Positions 24,001 through 36,000 of a stretch of 64,000 nt of DNA are shown here, one piece after another. How positions within the stretch are numbered: position 1 is the first letter of the stretch; every line of letters starts with the position of its first letter. The DNA is taken from positions 434,001 through 498,000 of the forward strand of contig CAOLHI010000956.1 of NCBI GenBank assembly GCA_948474755.1. Reading direction: 5' to 3'. This stretch comes from Ctenosaura bakeri. Taxonomy: Eukaryota; Chordata; Lepidosauria; Squamata; Iguanidae. The notes beneath the pieces are model-generated. The model was not told the DNA's origin. It was given only the letters and a program-made list of their open reading frames with translations, and did not search any database. A program made the translations under genes and the position numbers.

Positions 24001-27000
24001 TCAGTACTTGTGTAAGAAAGCAACAACTGATACAACAGTGATAATAAACAAGGGTTACCTGAAGAGGGAGGTTTGAACCCTTCAACAGCCCAAAGGCAAA
24101 CAACAGCAGTCTGTGCACCACAACTTCTTTGCTGGTAAAGTCCCAACACCAAAGAGGGAAGGGAGTAAAGAAGGCAGGCATCCTGTTCTAATTACAACAG
24201 ACAGTTCTGTGTTCTTATTATTAAAATGGGACCTACATGGAGAGCCCAAGAACAGCAGGCCTCCCAAGATATGGATTTGAGCCCCCTGGTGACTACTTCT
24301 ACTCTTCATAGATATAGTTCAGAGTCTGGCATGCAGTATAATCTGTATTGGGATCTGTTTACAGAGAATTTCAGACTTGACAGGGAAAATGCCAAGAAAA
24401 GAAGGGAACTGCAAGAATAAATCATCTGCCTGGTAGATCAGTGGTAATGAACAATGCAGCGTGAAGCAAATGTTGTAGGTATATCTGCCTGGGAGATGTT
24501 AAAGTGACCTCATGAAGGAAAGCTTACCTTTTGGCGATTTTGGCGATTTTGGCAGCATCTGTAATATTGGAGGCAAAAAGGGGAGGGGGTGAGTTTTACA
24601 ATAAAATCTTAGAAATTCACTTTGTGAAAGCCCTGATGCTCATGAAGGCTGCAAGACAAATGCAGAGTTAGAAAATGATACTTTTTGAATTATTATCTAA
24701 TTCCCCAGCCAGAGTACCTTTCTGTGTCATTCTGTTTCTGGGTGTTGTTATACCTGGTACCTTGTTGTTTGCCATGTACTGCACTGGGAGGAAATAGATG
24801 CTGTCCCGAAAAGGTAGATTCCTACTTGTTGCTGCTTCTTTCCCAAGCACAGCATACATTCCAGGCATCCTGAGACCTCTTGCTACCTAAGGTGGAAAGT
24901 GAATACATTTATTGTTTAAATGTCATTGCATTTTTAAATTAATTTTAAATTGGGCTATATGACTCCCTTCTCCCAAAAAGCCTGCATTGCTGAGAATTGA
25001 ACTCTTTGCAGTATGTCTGAAATCTTGAGTCGCAATCCATGATCCATGAGGGAGTTTAGTCTTTTTCAGCTCAGTAAGATTGGCACCTCAGTCCTAAACT
25101 AATTGTCCTGGAAGTGAATCCTACCAACTTCAGTGGGATTATTTCCCAGTTATGCTGCCCTAGGATCTCGGTTGATTTGTATAGCAATCTGTATGAGTTT
25201 ATTTAATGTTTAAGACAAAAAGCAATAAAGCAGTAATTGAGAGATGTCAGCTTAGCCTTTTGGATGATACTTTCCTGTCATATCTATGCAGTAGGTTGTC
25301 CTGACCTGACTTTGTATGGCAATGCAACATAAAAGTTCTAGAGTTGACCTGAACATTTTGGATGGACATTAAAAAATGGCCTTTACAGTTCTTGTAATAC
25401 TGTTGTAATTTCCATTTCTTTCAGTTCTATTATTTTTATCCTATGATATAGGAATACTGTAGTGATAACTGTCTGCATAATCAGTGCAGCAAAAGGGTTC
25501 AGGTTTCTGTGAATATGTTGACTGAGAAATCAGTCCCTGGAGTGATTCCTGATCTTGGTAGCTGTGGAAAAATAAAAATAACCACATTTCAGAAATCTTT
25601 AGTATACTGAAAAAATGTATAGAAAAATGCCCTTTAGGTTGCTACTACTTTTTCAGTGATGGAAAAAGAACGGACCAGAGGCCTTTTCTACTCAGCAGAA
25701 GGAAACTGATAAGCATATCTGAATTAACTATTTCCCCCTTTCCCCTTAAAGGTTTTATATTAGCCAATGATAACAAAGTATATGTCCTTTATGTACAGTA
25801 TTTTATAAAAGTTGCAGTAATCTTCTACAGGAGAAGTTCATAGCCAGGTTAAGCCTTCATATTAGGAATATTTTTTCTCCTTCTAATGAGTCATCTCTTT
25901 GTTTTTGTTTGTAGGTTACTCAGCTGACAGAAAAACTGAAAAATCAGTCAGAAAGCCATAAACAGGCTCTAGAGAATTTGCATGAGCAAGTGCAGGAGCA
26001 AAAGGCACATCTAAGATCCTCTCAAGACCGTGTTGTTTCCTTAGAAGCAAATATAAGTGAGCTAAATAGTCAGTTAAGTGAAAGCAAAGAAAAAGTAATT
26101 CAACTTGATTTACAGGTAATGTATTGTTGTACTACATGTGAATGAGAATTAGAGGGGCAGAGGTATTGGATGAACTTCAGTAAACCAAATAGCAACAGTC
26201 TGTTTCAATCTGCTTAAAAATAAGTTAAAAGAAAAACCCAAAACAATTGACCATAAAAAATAGTAGCTGTATTGCATATCATGATAAACTATGGTTTGCT
26301 CTGACAGCAGTGAGCTTTAGTGCATCTCAGCTTTGTGTGCTTCTCACTTCACCTTAGTTGTGTCTAAGAGGAGAAGATTAAAGGTACTGGCCATTGATTA
26401 ATGGTAGCTTGTCATTTTGTCTCAATCTGGACAAATTGTAGTTAATTTAACTATTATTTCTTAGAAACCTGCCAACTTCTAACCCTGTAGTATAAACCTG
26501 GCTTGTTTCAAAAAACTACAGGTTTGATTAAATTCAGTTTAGGTGTCAGAAATAATAATAAACAGTGGTTAATATTTAAAGAAAGAAACCCCAGACTGTA
26601 GGCAGTAAAACAAATTCGCATGGGCAAACAAGGGTAGTGATGTTGCAAAAATTCCTAAATTACATTAGTCATAAATTGTATTTACATTGAACAATAGACT
26701 ATTTAGACAAAGTATTTTTTTAAAAGTGGTTGTTTTTTATTATTTAAAATATTTCTATATTACCAACAGCCCACAAGGTGGTGAACAAATAAAAACCAAT
26801 TAAAACAATGCAGAGATAAAAACATTTTCATAAAACCTTAAAATACTCTTTTAAAATTCCTAAAAGTAGAATAAAAATTATATGCTAAACGGGGCAAGGA
26901 AGCATAGAGTATTGGCACATTTGGTAGAATCAGTAGGGGAAAATTAAAGTTTGCCTAAGGCTTTTTTATTTAGTTGGTTAGGGCAGGAGTACCCATAGCT

Positions 27001-30000
27001 TGGCTAGACTTATGGACCACGTGACTTCTTTCACTCCAGAGCTTGGGATTATCATTGGACTTGCCCACTAGAGTCCCTAGAGTTTTATAAGTGCCCATTT
27101 GAGTAGACGGATTTTGCTCTATTCAGAATTAGAGCGGACTTGGGCAAAAACAGTTGAGATAAGATGTAACAGTAGAGTGAAGTATAATGTAGTACATTGT
27201 TAACAACCTGAAAAGTCAATTCAGAGTGCTCGGGCAAAAAAAGCTGCTTTCTGAGAGTTGTTCAAAAATAGTTGTAATTGGTGGGCCACTTTTGGATCCC
27301 ATTTAGGAGAAGGGAAGGATATAAATTCAATCAATCAATAAATTTCCTGAATTGATACATAGTTGCTCTGGTGGATTTTGGTTGAATCACATCTTTTGCA
27401 TATGGGTTGATGATTTGTTATCAAATCTCTACTGAACTGTTTATCCTAAGAAAACAAAACGTGTTAAAAGAAATCATAATTGCATAGTATTTGTAATACC
27501 TGCTGAAGTATTTGCTTTAATCATTTTCCAGGTAAAAGCAAAGACTGAATTGCTTCTATCAGCAGAAGCTGCAAAAGCTGCTCAAAGAGCAGATCTCCAG
27601 AATCATTTGGATACTGCCCAGAATGCATTACAAGATAAACAGCAGGTGAGAGAAACAGTAAAGGATTATTGTTTAAAATCAGATCACTGATGTTAATCTT
27701 GCTTCATATTGGCTATAATATATACCTCCATTATGATTTTATATTTATCTTAAATTGCTAGATCAATAATATTATGATAAATTTTTAAATTAGGTATAAA
27801 AGAAGATGCATTTATGCACTGGTGCAAAATTGTGAATTAATTATGCTGGCGGACAGCTAGCTAGATTTCATTGAACTTTTGCAAGCTCCTGAAGATTTGC
27901 AACTAGCCGTTGAAAGATGCAACATATATTTGAAAAATTACATTATTTACCTGAAAATGATTTTTTTCCTGAGAAGTATGAGTAACTAGTTTTTTTTTCC
28001 TGATTTTTTTCAACCATTCCTTATAGTATGGCTAATTATATCCATTTACTATAATTATATTCGTTTACTAAGTATGCTGGGGATTTCAGGTGCAAAAATA
28101 CCTTTTTCATTCAACTAAGGTAAGTATGTTTTCACTGAGCATAGTGTGACAATATGTTCTTTTCTAAAATTACCTTTTTCAATGTTTATTAATAGGAGTT
28201 AAATAAGGTCAGTACACAGTTGGATCAGGTTACTGCTAAACTCCAAGACAAACAGGAATACTGCACCCAGTTGGAAGCTAGTCTTAAGGAGTACAAAGAA
28301 AAGCATCTTCATTTAGAACAAAAAACAGAAGAATTGGAAGGTCAGCTCAAGGTTTGTATTCAGGGGACTGCTTGCACAGTTTGTTCATTCGTGTAAATAT
28401 GATAGGATATATTAACATTGCAGCATGAAAATAATGTTGGGGTGGCTTGGGAATCTTTCCAATTTGAAAGCCAGCATCAGTTTTTCTTGGCATATGCACT
28501 GTATTTACCAGCATATAAGATGCACTTTTTTCTCCCCAAAATGGCCTGTAAAAATGGCATCCAGCGTCTTATACGCTGAATGCTCATTGGAAGCCCTTCT
28601 TTCACCTTCCCCAGGCTAAATGCATATGAAAGGGAGGAGGTGAAAGGAGGACTCCCATGAGGCTCCACCGCACTGGCTCTGCCCCCCCCCAAACCCTCTC
28701 CTGCCTTTTTTAGGCATAATGAAAATGCCTAGAAAAGACAGAGAAGGGTCTGGGGAAGCCCCACTCTGGTGCTGGCTCTGCCCCTGGACCCTCTCCTGTC
28801 TTTTCTAGGCATTTTCCTTATGCCTAGGAAAGGCAGGGAAGGGGCTAGGGGTGAAAGCGCTGTCTCAAGGCTTCCCTAGACCTCCCCCTCTCTTTCCTAT
28901 CCATTTTGCCTTGGTGGGGAGAACTCCCACTGAGGCGAAATGGAAGGGAATGGGGGAGGCGGAAACTTTGCTGCTGTAGTAAAAAAAATTTTCCCAAAAA
29001 ATAACTGTAAAAAATGGGATACATCTTATATGCCGGTGCGTCTTATATGCTGGTAAATATAGTAATTGTCTTTGAATGCATAACTGAAAAGAAGAAAGGG
29101 GAGACATTTACCTGAATTGTAAAGGAGAGGGGAAGTGTTGTCCTAAAATTACTAGGAAAAAATACAGACAAACACAAAGCAAATAAATTACACTACAAAG
29201 CTGATATTTCAGTGCTTTTATTTAATTTTTACTTCTGAGTTGAGAGTAGTATGCAAGTACTAGGCCTGCTCTTTAAAAACAGAGGTGGGTGAAGGAAAGT
29301 ATTGCTGTAGAATACCATATTAAATCTTAAAATTGCTGCTCTATGAGTCTATGAGCAGCATTGTGTAAATTAGGCCTTCCAGTTTTACAAAGGTTTGTAC
29401 TTACATAGTAAATGATTTTAAGTGATTAGGGCAAGAGTTAGTGTGAATGCTACATTCTCTGGATGGCACAGAGGAGCAATCTGTACCTTTATGCATGCTA
29501 GCTCATGAGGCAGGAGTCTAGATTCTTTACAGTTATGTCTAGTAACTCCTCTCTTTTCAATAGCAGTTTTTTTTATTTCCTGCTTTGTTAGTCAGCTTCA
29601 CTTCATTAAACTTTGTTTTTCAAAACTGTACTTTAAGTGAAGCTTTTAAAGCAGTACTTTTAAGAAGATTCACTTCTAGCCATTTAATTGCAGTTTGTGT
29701 AGCCTGCCTTAAAAATGGGATTGTGTACAACATGCCTAAAAATAAATACACAGTATTGTTCATAAGCGAAGGAACAAAAGGAAGTAAATATTTTTCTAAA
29801 ATAAAATTTTGGGTTGGAATGTTGGTGCTTGTCAGGAATGTTGGATGCCCAAACATCGCATACCAGAGTTGTTCCCCTGCTAGGCAGTGTTTTAGTGGGC
29901 AAGACTGAGATGTTGTTCAGAGTTGCAACTAGGTTTCAGCTGGAATATTGTTGAAAGATAAATATTTAGATTTTATCTGAAACACGGTTTCAGAGAGCAG

Positions 30001-33000
30001 TAAATAATAGCCTTGAAAATAAAAGCCTTAAAAAAATAATCTCTGAACCTTCATGAATGTGAGGAAAACTGGAATTGTGCTCAAGTCTCATATTGGTTAA
30101 ATAAAAACTCTAATTAAAAATACTGAATAGATTAAACATAGGAAAATTACACATAATATTTATCCCAGGGTTAAGTTGGCATGGCTGCTAAATTTCATGA
30201 TGGGGGAAAACATGATTGAAGTGTCATGAGAACATTTTGTTTTCTTTGCCAGGTAGACAGAAGCAGGCCCCAATTTTGGGGACAGCTCTTTCTGCAGGCA
30301 GGTAGATAGGATTAATCTTTGAAATCACCTTGGTGAGGTTTTCCTTGCTCACCCAAATCTTACCTGTTCTGGACTAGAAGCACCCTGTCCTCTACCTCTG
30401 CTGGCTCAGAGTACAGCTAGATGTGTGGTTCAAAGCAATAAAAACTCTTTCCCCTCAGTTTGGGACTGGCAAAGATGAGGTCATTTGTTGTAAATAAGAA
30501 TGTAACAGTGTTTTGGATGAGACAAACATTTAATCCGTAAGTGGGGAAAGTGCATCCTGTAAGTTGCATGTGGTCCCCAAGGTTGCTTTAAATCTCCCCC
30601 CAGTTTTCTTTCAGTATATATATATTTCACTCAGAACATCACCCACAGGCTGCTTTAGGTGCAGGAGAAATCTTTAACAAAGAAGGAAGTAAACCTTTGT
30701 GAGTTCCAGTTTACTTCCTTGTCAAATAAGGTCCCTTCCCCAGGGCTTAAAACCACATATTCTCCCCACCAGCATAGCAGAATTGCCCCGAACATTCCAT
30801 GTGCGTATGTCTGGGGAGGCATTTGCCTCTCCAGGGTTATTGAAAGGGTGAGACTAGTCTGAACCATGTGGCAATTGTCCATGCTTGATTTAATCCAACA
30901 TTCTTTTCTCATGATAGCAAACAACCAAGCCTACAAGTGTGGTCTACCTCCAGATACCTTTAATGGATTCTGGTGGATTCTTAAAAGCTCTGGGCGAGTT
31001 TCCAGCTGGTGTGGTCGGTACTCAGGTCAAAGTCCTAGGGGCAAATGTAGTAGAACCCTTGGTAATGCAGTGTGATACTTTTGCAAGAAGCTTTGGGGGT
31101 AAAGTTGCCTCTATCTGGCATGACTTGAATTTTACAACTGACAGAGTATCATCAGTATTGGTGTCAACAGCTCTGTCTGAGGTAGTTTTATTGTGTACTA
31201 TTTAATTATTAGAGCCTGAGAACATAAGTAACATGCTTGGTTAAGCTGACCAATAATTTGTGTGATTGGTCCTTGCTTTTTCTGGCTTACTGGCTCTAGC
31301 AGAGAGTAGATGTCCACACAGGTCCAGGACTGGGTCCAGGTTGCAAATGCCTCTTTGAGAGAGGAAGTGGTTCATACTTCTTTAAAATAAGCCATAATAA
31401 GACCATACCTGAAGAAATTTTGTGTGGGTTTCCAGTCTTTGTGTGGATCCAGTTTAAATTAGTTTTATACATTTATTTCCCACCTTTTTCTCAATAATGG
31501 GATTCAAAGTGACTTACAATGTATGAAAAAACAGCACAAATTAAGAACTATGCAAAAACATAAATTAAAAACATAAATGATAAAAGTTGTTTTTAAAAAA
31601 CATTAAGCAAACTGTACAGTTAAAGCCATTTAAAATTCATTAAAATACACTATTAAAAAATCAATGCAACAACACAATACACCATTAGAACAGTAACAGT
31701 AATTGTCTAAAAGCCTGGTGAAATAGGAATGCTTTTACTTGCCAGCAGAAGGAGAACAAGAAGGGGGGCATCTTAGGCCCTCTGGGGAGTGAGGTCCAAA
31801 GTCTGGAAACAGCCACTGGGAAGGCACTCTGCCTTGTTCCCACCAAACAAGAAGACAGTGGGATAGAGAGAAGGGCTTCTCCCAAATATCTTAGAACTCT
31901 TAACAGTCCCATATATGAAGATGCCTATTTCAGACAATCCTGTTTTCTACCTGTATTAGTGAATTAGATTATCCAGGTTCCTGCAAAGCTGGAGAGTCAG
32001 AGAAGCTACCACCCTTGGGTATTTTCCCCAGGTAGCCTGCACCAAGCTATATGGAGCTTTATAGGTCTCATATGGGGCTTTATACAAATTGTGTAAGGCT
32101 ATATAGTTTTGATGTTTACTTTTAAATTCCTGATCAGCTTACTTGAAAGATTGCCTTTTGCCATGTGTATGTCCCCAAATATTCATTTTCAGAAGCTCTG
32201 TTCTGATGGAAATGAAACAATACCAGTAACCGCTAGAGAGATGCTGGTGCTGGCAGCATCCTGGTTCAGAAATGGCTTTTCTAAAGTGTTGTGGCACCAC
32301 TTTTGCAGTCTTTTTAACAAGAGGCAAAAACCTTTGTAGTCTTTCAGACATTGGGCTAAAAAAAGGCTTTTTAAATAATTCATGTTTTATGGAACTTTTA
32401 GTTTTAAAAGTCTGACATTTAATTGCTTTTTTAAAAAATTTCTAATAATTTTATTGCTTCATACTACATTTCTTAGTCCCTGAGAATTTATATTGTGAGG
32501 TGTCTGTATGTACGAGTCAGTAGGGGTCCTTCAGTTAGCTTCAGAAATACAATTGCAGGGACTTCCTCTTAAGAAAATGTGGGCAACTTGAAGGAATCCA
32601 GGGCAATTTTGTGCTCCTGGAACCTTCCTGGGGCCGCATGGACTACACAAAATGCTTAAAAACAAAACAGAACCGGAAGCAGCTGAAAGTCCACTTCTGG
32701 TTTTTAAAAGTTTTTTTTAAAAAAACACACAATTAAATTTTTTTTTAAAAAATATTACACAGTGCAGTGGTGTCCAGCAATTTATTTAAAGGATAGATTG
32801 CTACTCCTGGAAGAGTCCAGGAGAGGCAGTTTAATTTTTCAGGAAGCCAGAAAAAGGGCAGTCTGGCGGGGTTTGAAGGAGCTGAGAGTGGCACAGTCAG
32901 CCTTATAGGTCCAATGTGACCCCCAACTCTGCTTTTAAGGATCCACAATAGATTCTTTTCAGCATAGAAGTGAGCATCTGTTTGGGGAATCTTTCTCTAG

Positions 33001-36000
33001 GAACTGATGACTAGTTTCATGCCTGGGATGAGAGCTGTACTGACAATGCTGGGCTGAGAATATTGGATTCTTGATATAGAACAGTCATGTGGTTAGATAT
33101 ATTAAGAATGATTCAATATAGCAGTGGGGACTTTCATAAGCATGGCAGGAAGGTATGAGATGATAGCTTGTGAAAATTAAACTTTCCTCTATAATAACAG
33201 GGGACCAGTATATGGCCTGCCAAGCAACCCACAACCAGTTACCTGAAGCTTTTGCAACCTGCCAAAAACCTAGGGGTGTGGCTTCCACATTCAGAATGCT
33301 TCCCTGATGCTTCAGATCACTGCCATGCGCTCTGTCATTATAGAGGAAAGTTTAATTTTCACAAGCTATCATCTCATACCTTCCTGCCATGCTTATGAAA
33401 GTCCCCACTGCTATATTGAATCATTCTTAATATATCTAAGAACAGGTTGCTTACCTGTAACTGTGGTTCTTCTTCGTGGTCTCTGTGCCTTCATACACTA
33501 GGAGCTTTAGCGCCTGCGCGGTAGCGTTCGGAAACTTCTAGAGCTTGTTCGCTTGGCGGGAACCCCTCCCCCACGCCGGTACTGCGCATGCTCCTCCCGC
33601 CGAGCAACGGTCTCTCCTCAGTTCTTTCTCGTCCGCCGTCGCGTACGGAAGGTTCTTTAGTTTGTTCCTCTCACTTTTGTGCTTGGCTTGCTGTTTTCAC
33701 GGTTTTACGGATTTTGGACTGTCTCTGACCTCTCTCTCGGACTCCCCCTTCGGCTTTGGTCTTTTCGTATTTTCGCAGTTTGGCGTTCTTCGTCTTATGT
33801 CCGCGCTCTTCAAGAAGTGCGTGTCCTGCGGGCGCAAGGTTGCCCTCAACGACAGCCACAAGGAGTGTCTCTTCTGTTTGGGTGAGTCCCACAACATCCG
33901 GACTTGCTCAATTTGCCGGGATTTTACTCCCCAAACTCTCCGCAACCGGTCCGCGAGACTTAAGTCTTATTGTTGGGAACAGTCTCTGCGGGCGATAGAC
34001 GAGACCTCCACTTCCAAGATGGCCGACAAGAAGACGACCACGCCATCGACGGTATCGGCGGCTGCCGTTCCGTCCACCTCGTCGGTATCGGGCTCGGTAC
34101 CGGCGAAAACGCCGATCTCGGCGTTACCGAGGATCCCGAAGCTGTCGGCGGCTGCCAAGTCAGCGAAAGGATCCTCGACGGCGAGGAAGGCTGAGGCTCC
34201 TCTGACGGAGACGCCTGCAAAAAAGCGCCCTGCTCCGGACGGAGGCAAGGGCAAGGAGAAGGAGAAGAAGAAGAAGAAGAAGGAGAAGAAGCGCTCCCCG
34301 GCTGGGGACGTTCAACCTCCTACTCCTCCTCCTACTCAGCAGCCTTCCAAAGGGCGAGGCGAGTCCGTCGATCGCTCGGATGAGGAGATCGAGGACGTTC
34401 CCCAACAGCGCCCGGACTCGCCTGTGGCAGACCCTCCAACCCTGGTGGAGGAGCGCCACCGCCCTCCTAGCCGTCGCAGGTCGGCCGACCTGCAGCAGAG
34501 AGAGCCCTCTGCTTCTCCGGAGCGGCGTTCGACCTCCTTCCGGTCCCGGTCCCGCTCTTCCGAGCATCCGGTGGCCTCGCCGCCTCCTAGGGAGACAAGA
34601 GAGGAACAACCTCGCTCGTCTGCCTCCAGATACACCTCGGCGTCCTACGTGGCCAGGTACGCGAGGGAATCTGAATGGAGAGAGCGCCCGGCCTCTTATC
34701 GGTCACATTCGCCATCGTACCGGGATCGGTACCATCGTGGCCCGAGTCGCTGGGAGACCTTCCGGAGGTCCCGGTCACCTCGTCGACAGCGCGAGTCGCG
34801 CTCGCCTAGAGGGGACGAGGCTCGGTACCGTCGACGCCGAAGCCGATCTCCGTCGGACCGCCGCTCCTTCAGCCGCCCCCCCTCTCCTCGATATCATAGG
34901 GCGAGGGAGCCTTCACCTCGGTATCGGGCGATATCGCCACCTCCTAGGGTCACGGCAACGGCGACGCGCCCTACGGAGTCGGTGGTGACTGAGCGGGCTA
35001 CGACGACGTCAGCCTGCCAGACTACCCCTGTCACCACTAAGAAGGTGAAGTCAGTAGTCAGCCAGCCCAAGCGGGACGCTGCTACTACCACCGCCCCGGC
35101 TGCAGAGAAGCCTAGGAAGGCAACACCTGTGGCGACTGCGAAGGAGCCGGAAAGCGAGCGGCGAGAGGACTCACCGACCTCAGAGTCGTACGACTCGAGT
35201 GCGGAATCAGAGGTGTCTGAGGCGGCCTCCCAGGAGTCTCCTCTGCTGGGATTCGGGGACCCGATCCCAGATTCTGCTCCAGAGGACGTCCACCAGTTCT
35301 CTGCGATGCTGCTCCGCATGGCTACTACCCTCGGCCTTAAGATCGCCGATGCGGAGCCGGAGGACGACGATCCAGCCTTCTCCGTCTTCGAGGAGAAGCG
35401 ACCTGCCACGGCCCCGCTGCCTCTCCTGCCCCGGGTATCCAGACTGGTGAAGGCCGCCTGGGATAGGCCGTCCTCGGCTCAGCCGATACCGCAGCGGTTG
35501 GAACACCTCTACAGGGTGCAGAAGGATAACGCCGGTTATCTCTTTAATCACCCTGCACCGAACTCTGTGGTGGTCGAGTCGGCACAGACGAAAGGCTCCG
35601 GCAGGCAACACACCACCCCGCCGGACAAAGAGGGCAGGAAGTTGGATGCCTATGCAAGAAGGTTCTATTCCACCGCCTCCTTGCAGATCAGGCTGTCCAA
35701 CACTCAGGCTTGCCTCGCGGCATACCTGAAAAAGGTGCTCGATCGCCTGCAACCGGCGATGGAGGCGGTACCGGAGGACATCCGCCAAGCCTCCTCCGTG
35801 ATCTTCAACGAGGCCATCTCCATCGCTCGGCAGCAGATGGCCTCCTCCAGGCACGCAGTGGAGATTGCCTCCCGGATCATGGCGGGATCCATCGGCCTGC
35901 GCCGCCATGCTTGGCTGCGGCCGGCCGACATCCAGGAGGACACCAGAAGGAGGATTGAAGATCTCCCCTTCGACGGTGAGGGCCTATTCAATTCGTCCAC

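Larger units (their letters stand above)
22124..25914 (+). other. EEA1 intron after exon 12
   Basis: 3.8 kb. It holds a probable solo LTR (23015-23637) and a short dispersed repeat at 25095-25180. Other ORFs (for example the 126-codon one at 22342-22722, minus) show no protein-family features. Confidence 0.7.

Noticed and set aside
33545..33796. 84-codon N-terminal extension of the DIRS 2 gag frame (also 58601-58852 in copy 3)
   Set aside because: It lies in the ITR/leader and differs between the copies by non-triplet indels that happen to compensate, so it does not behave as coding sequence.
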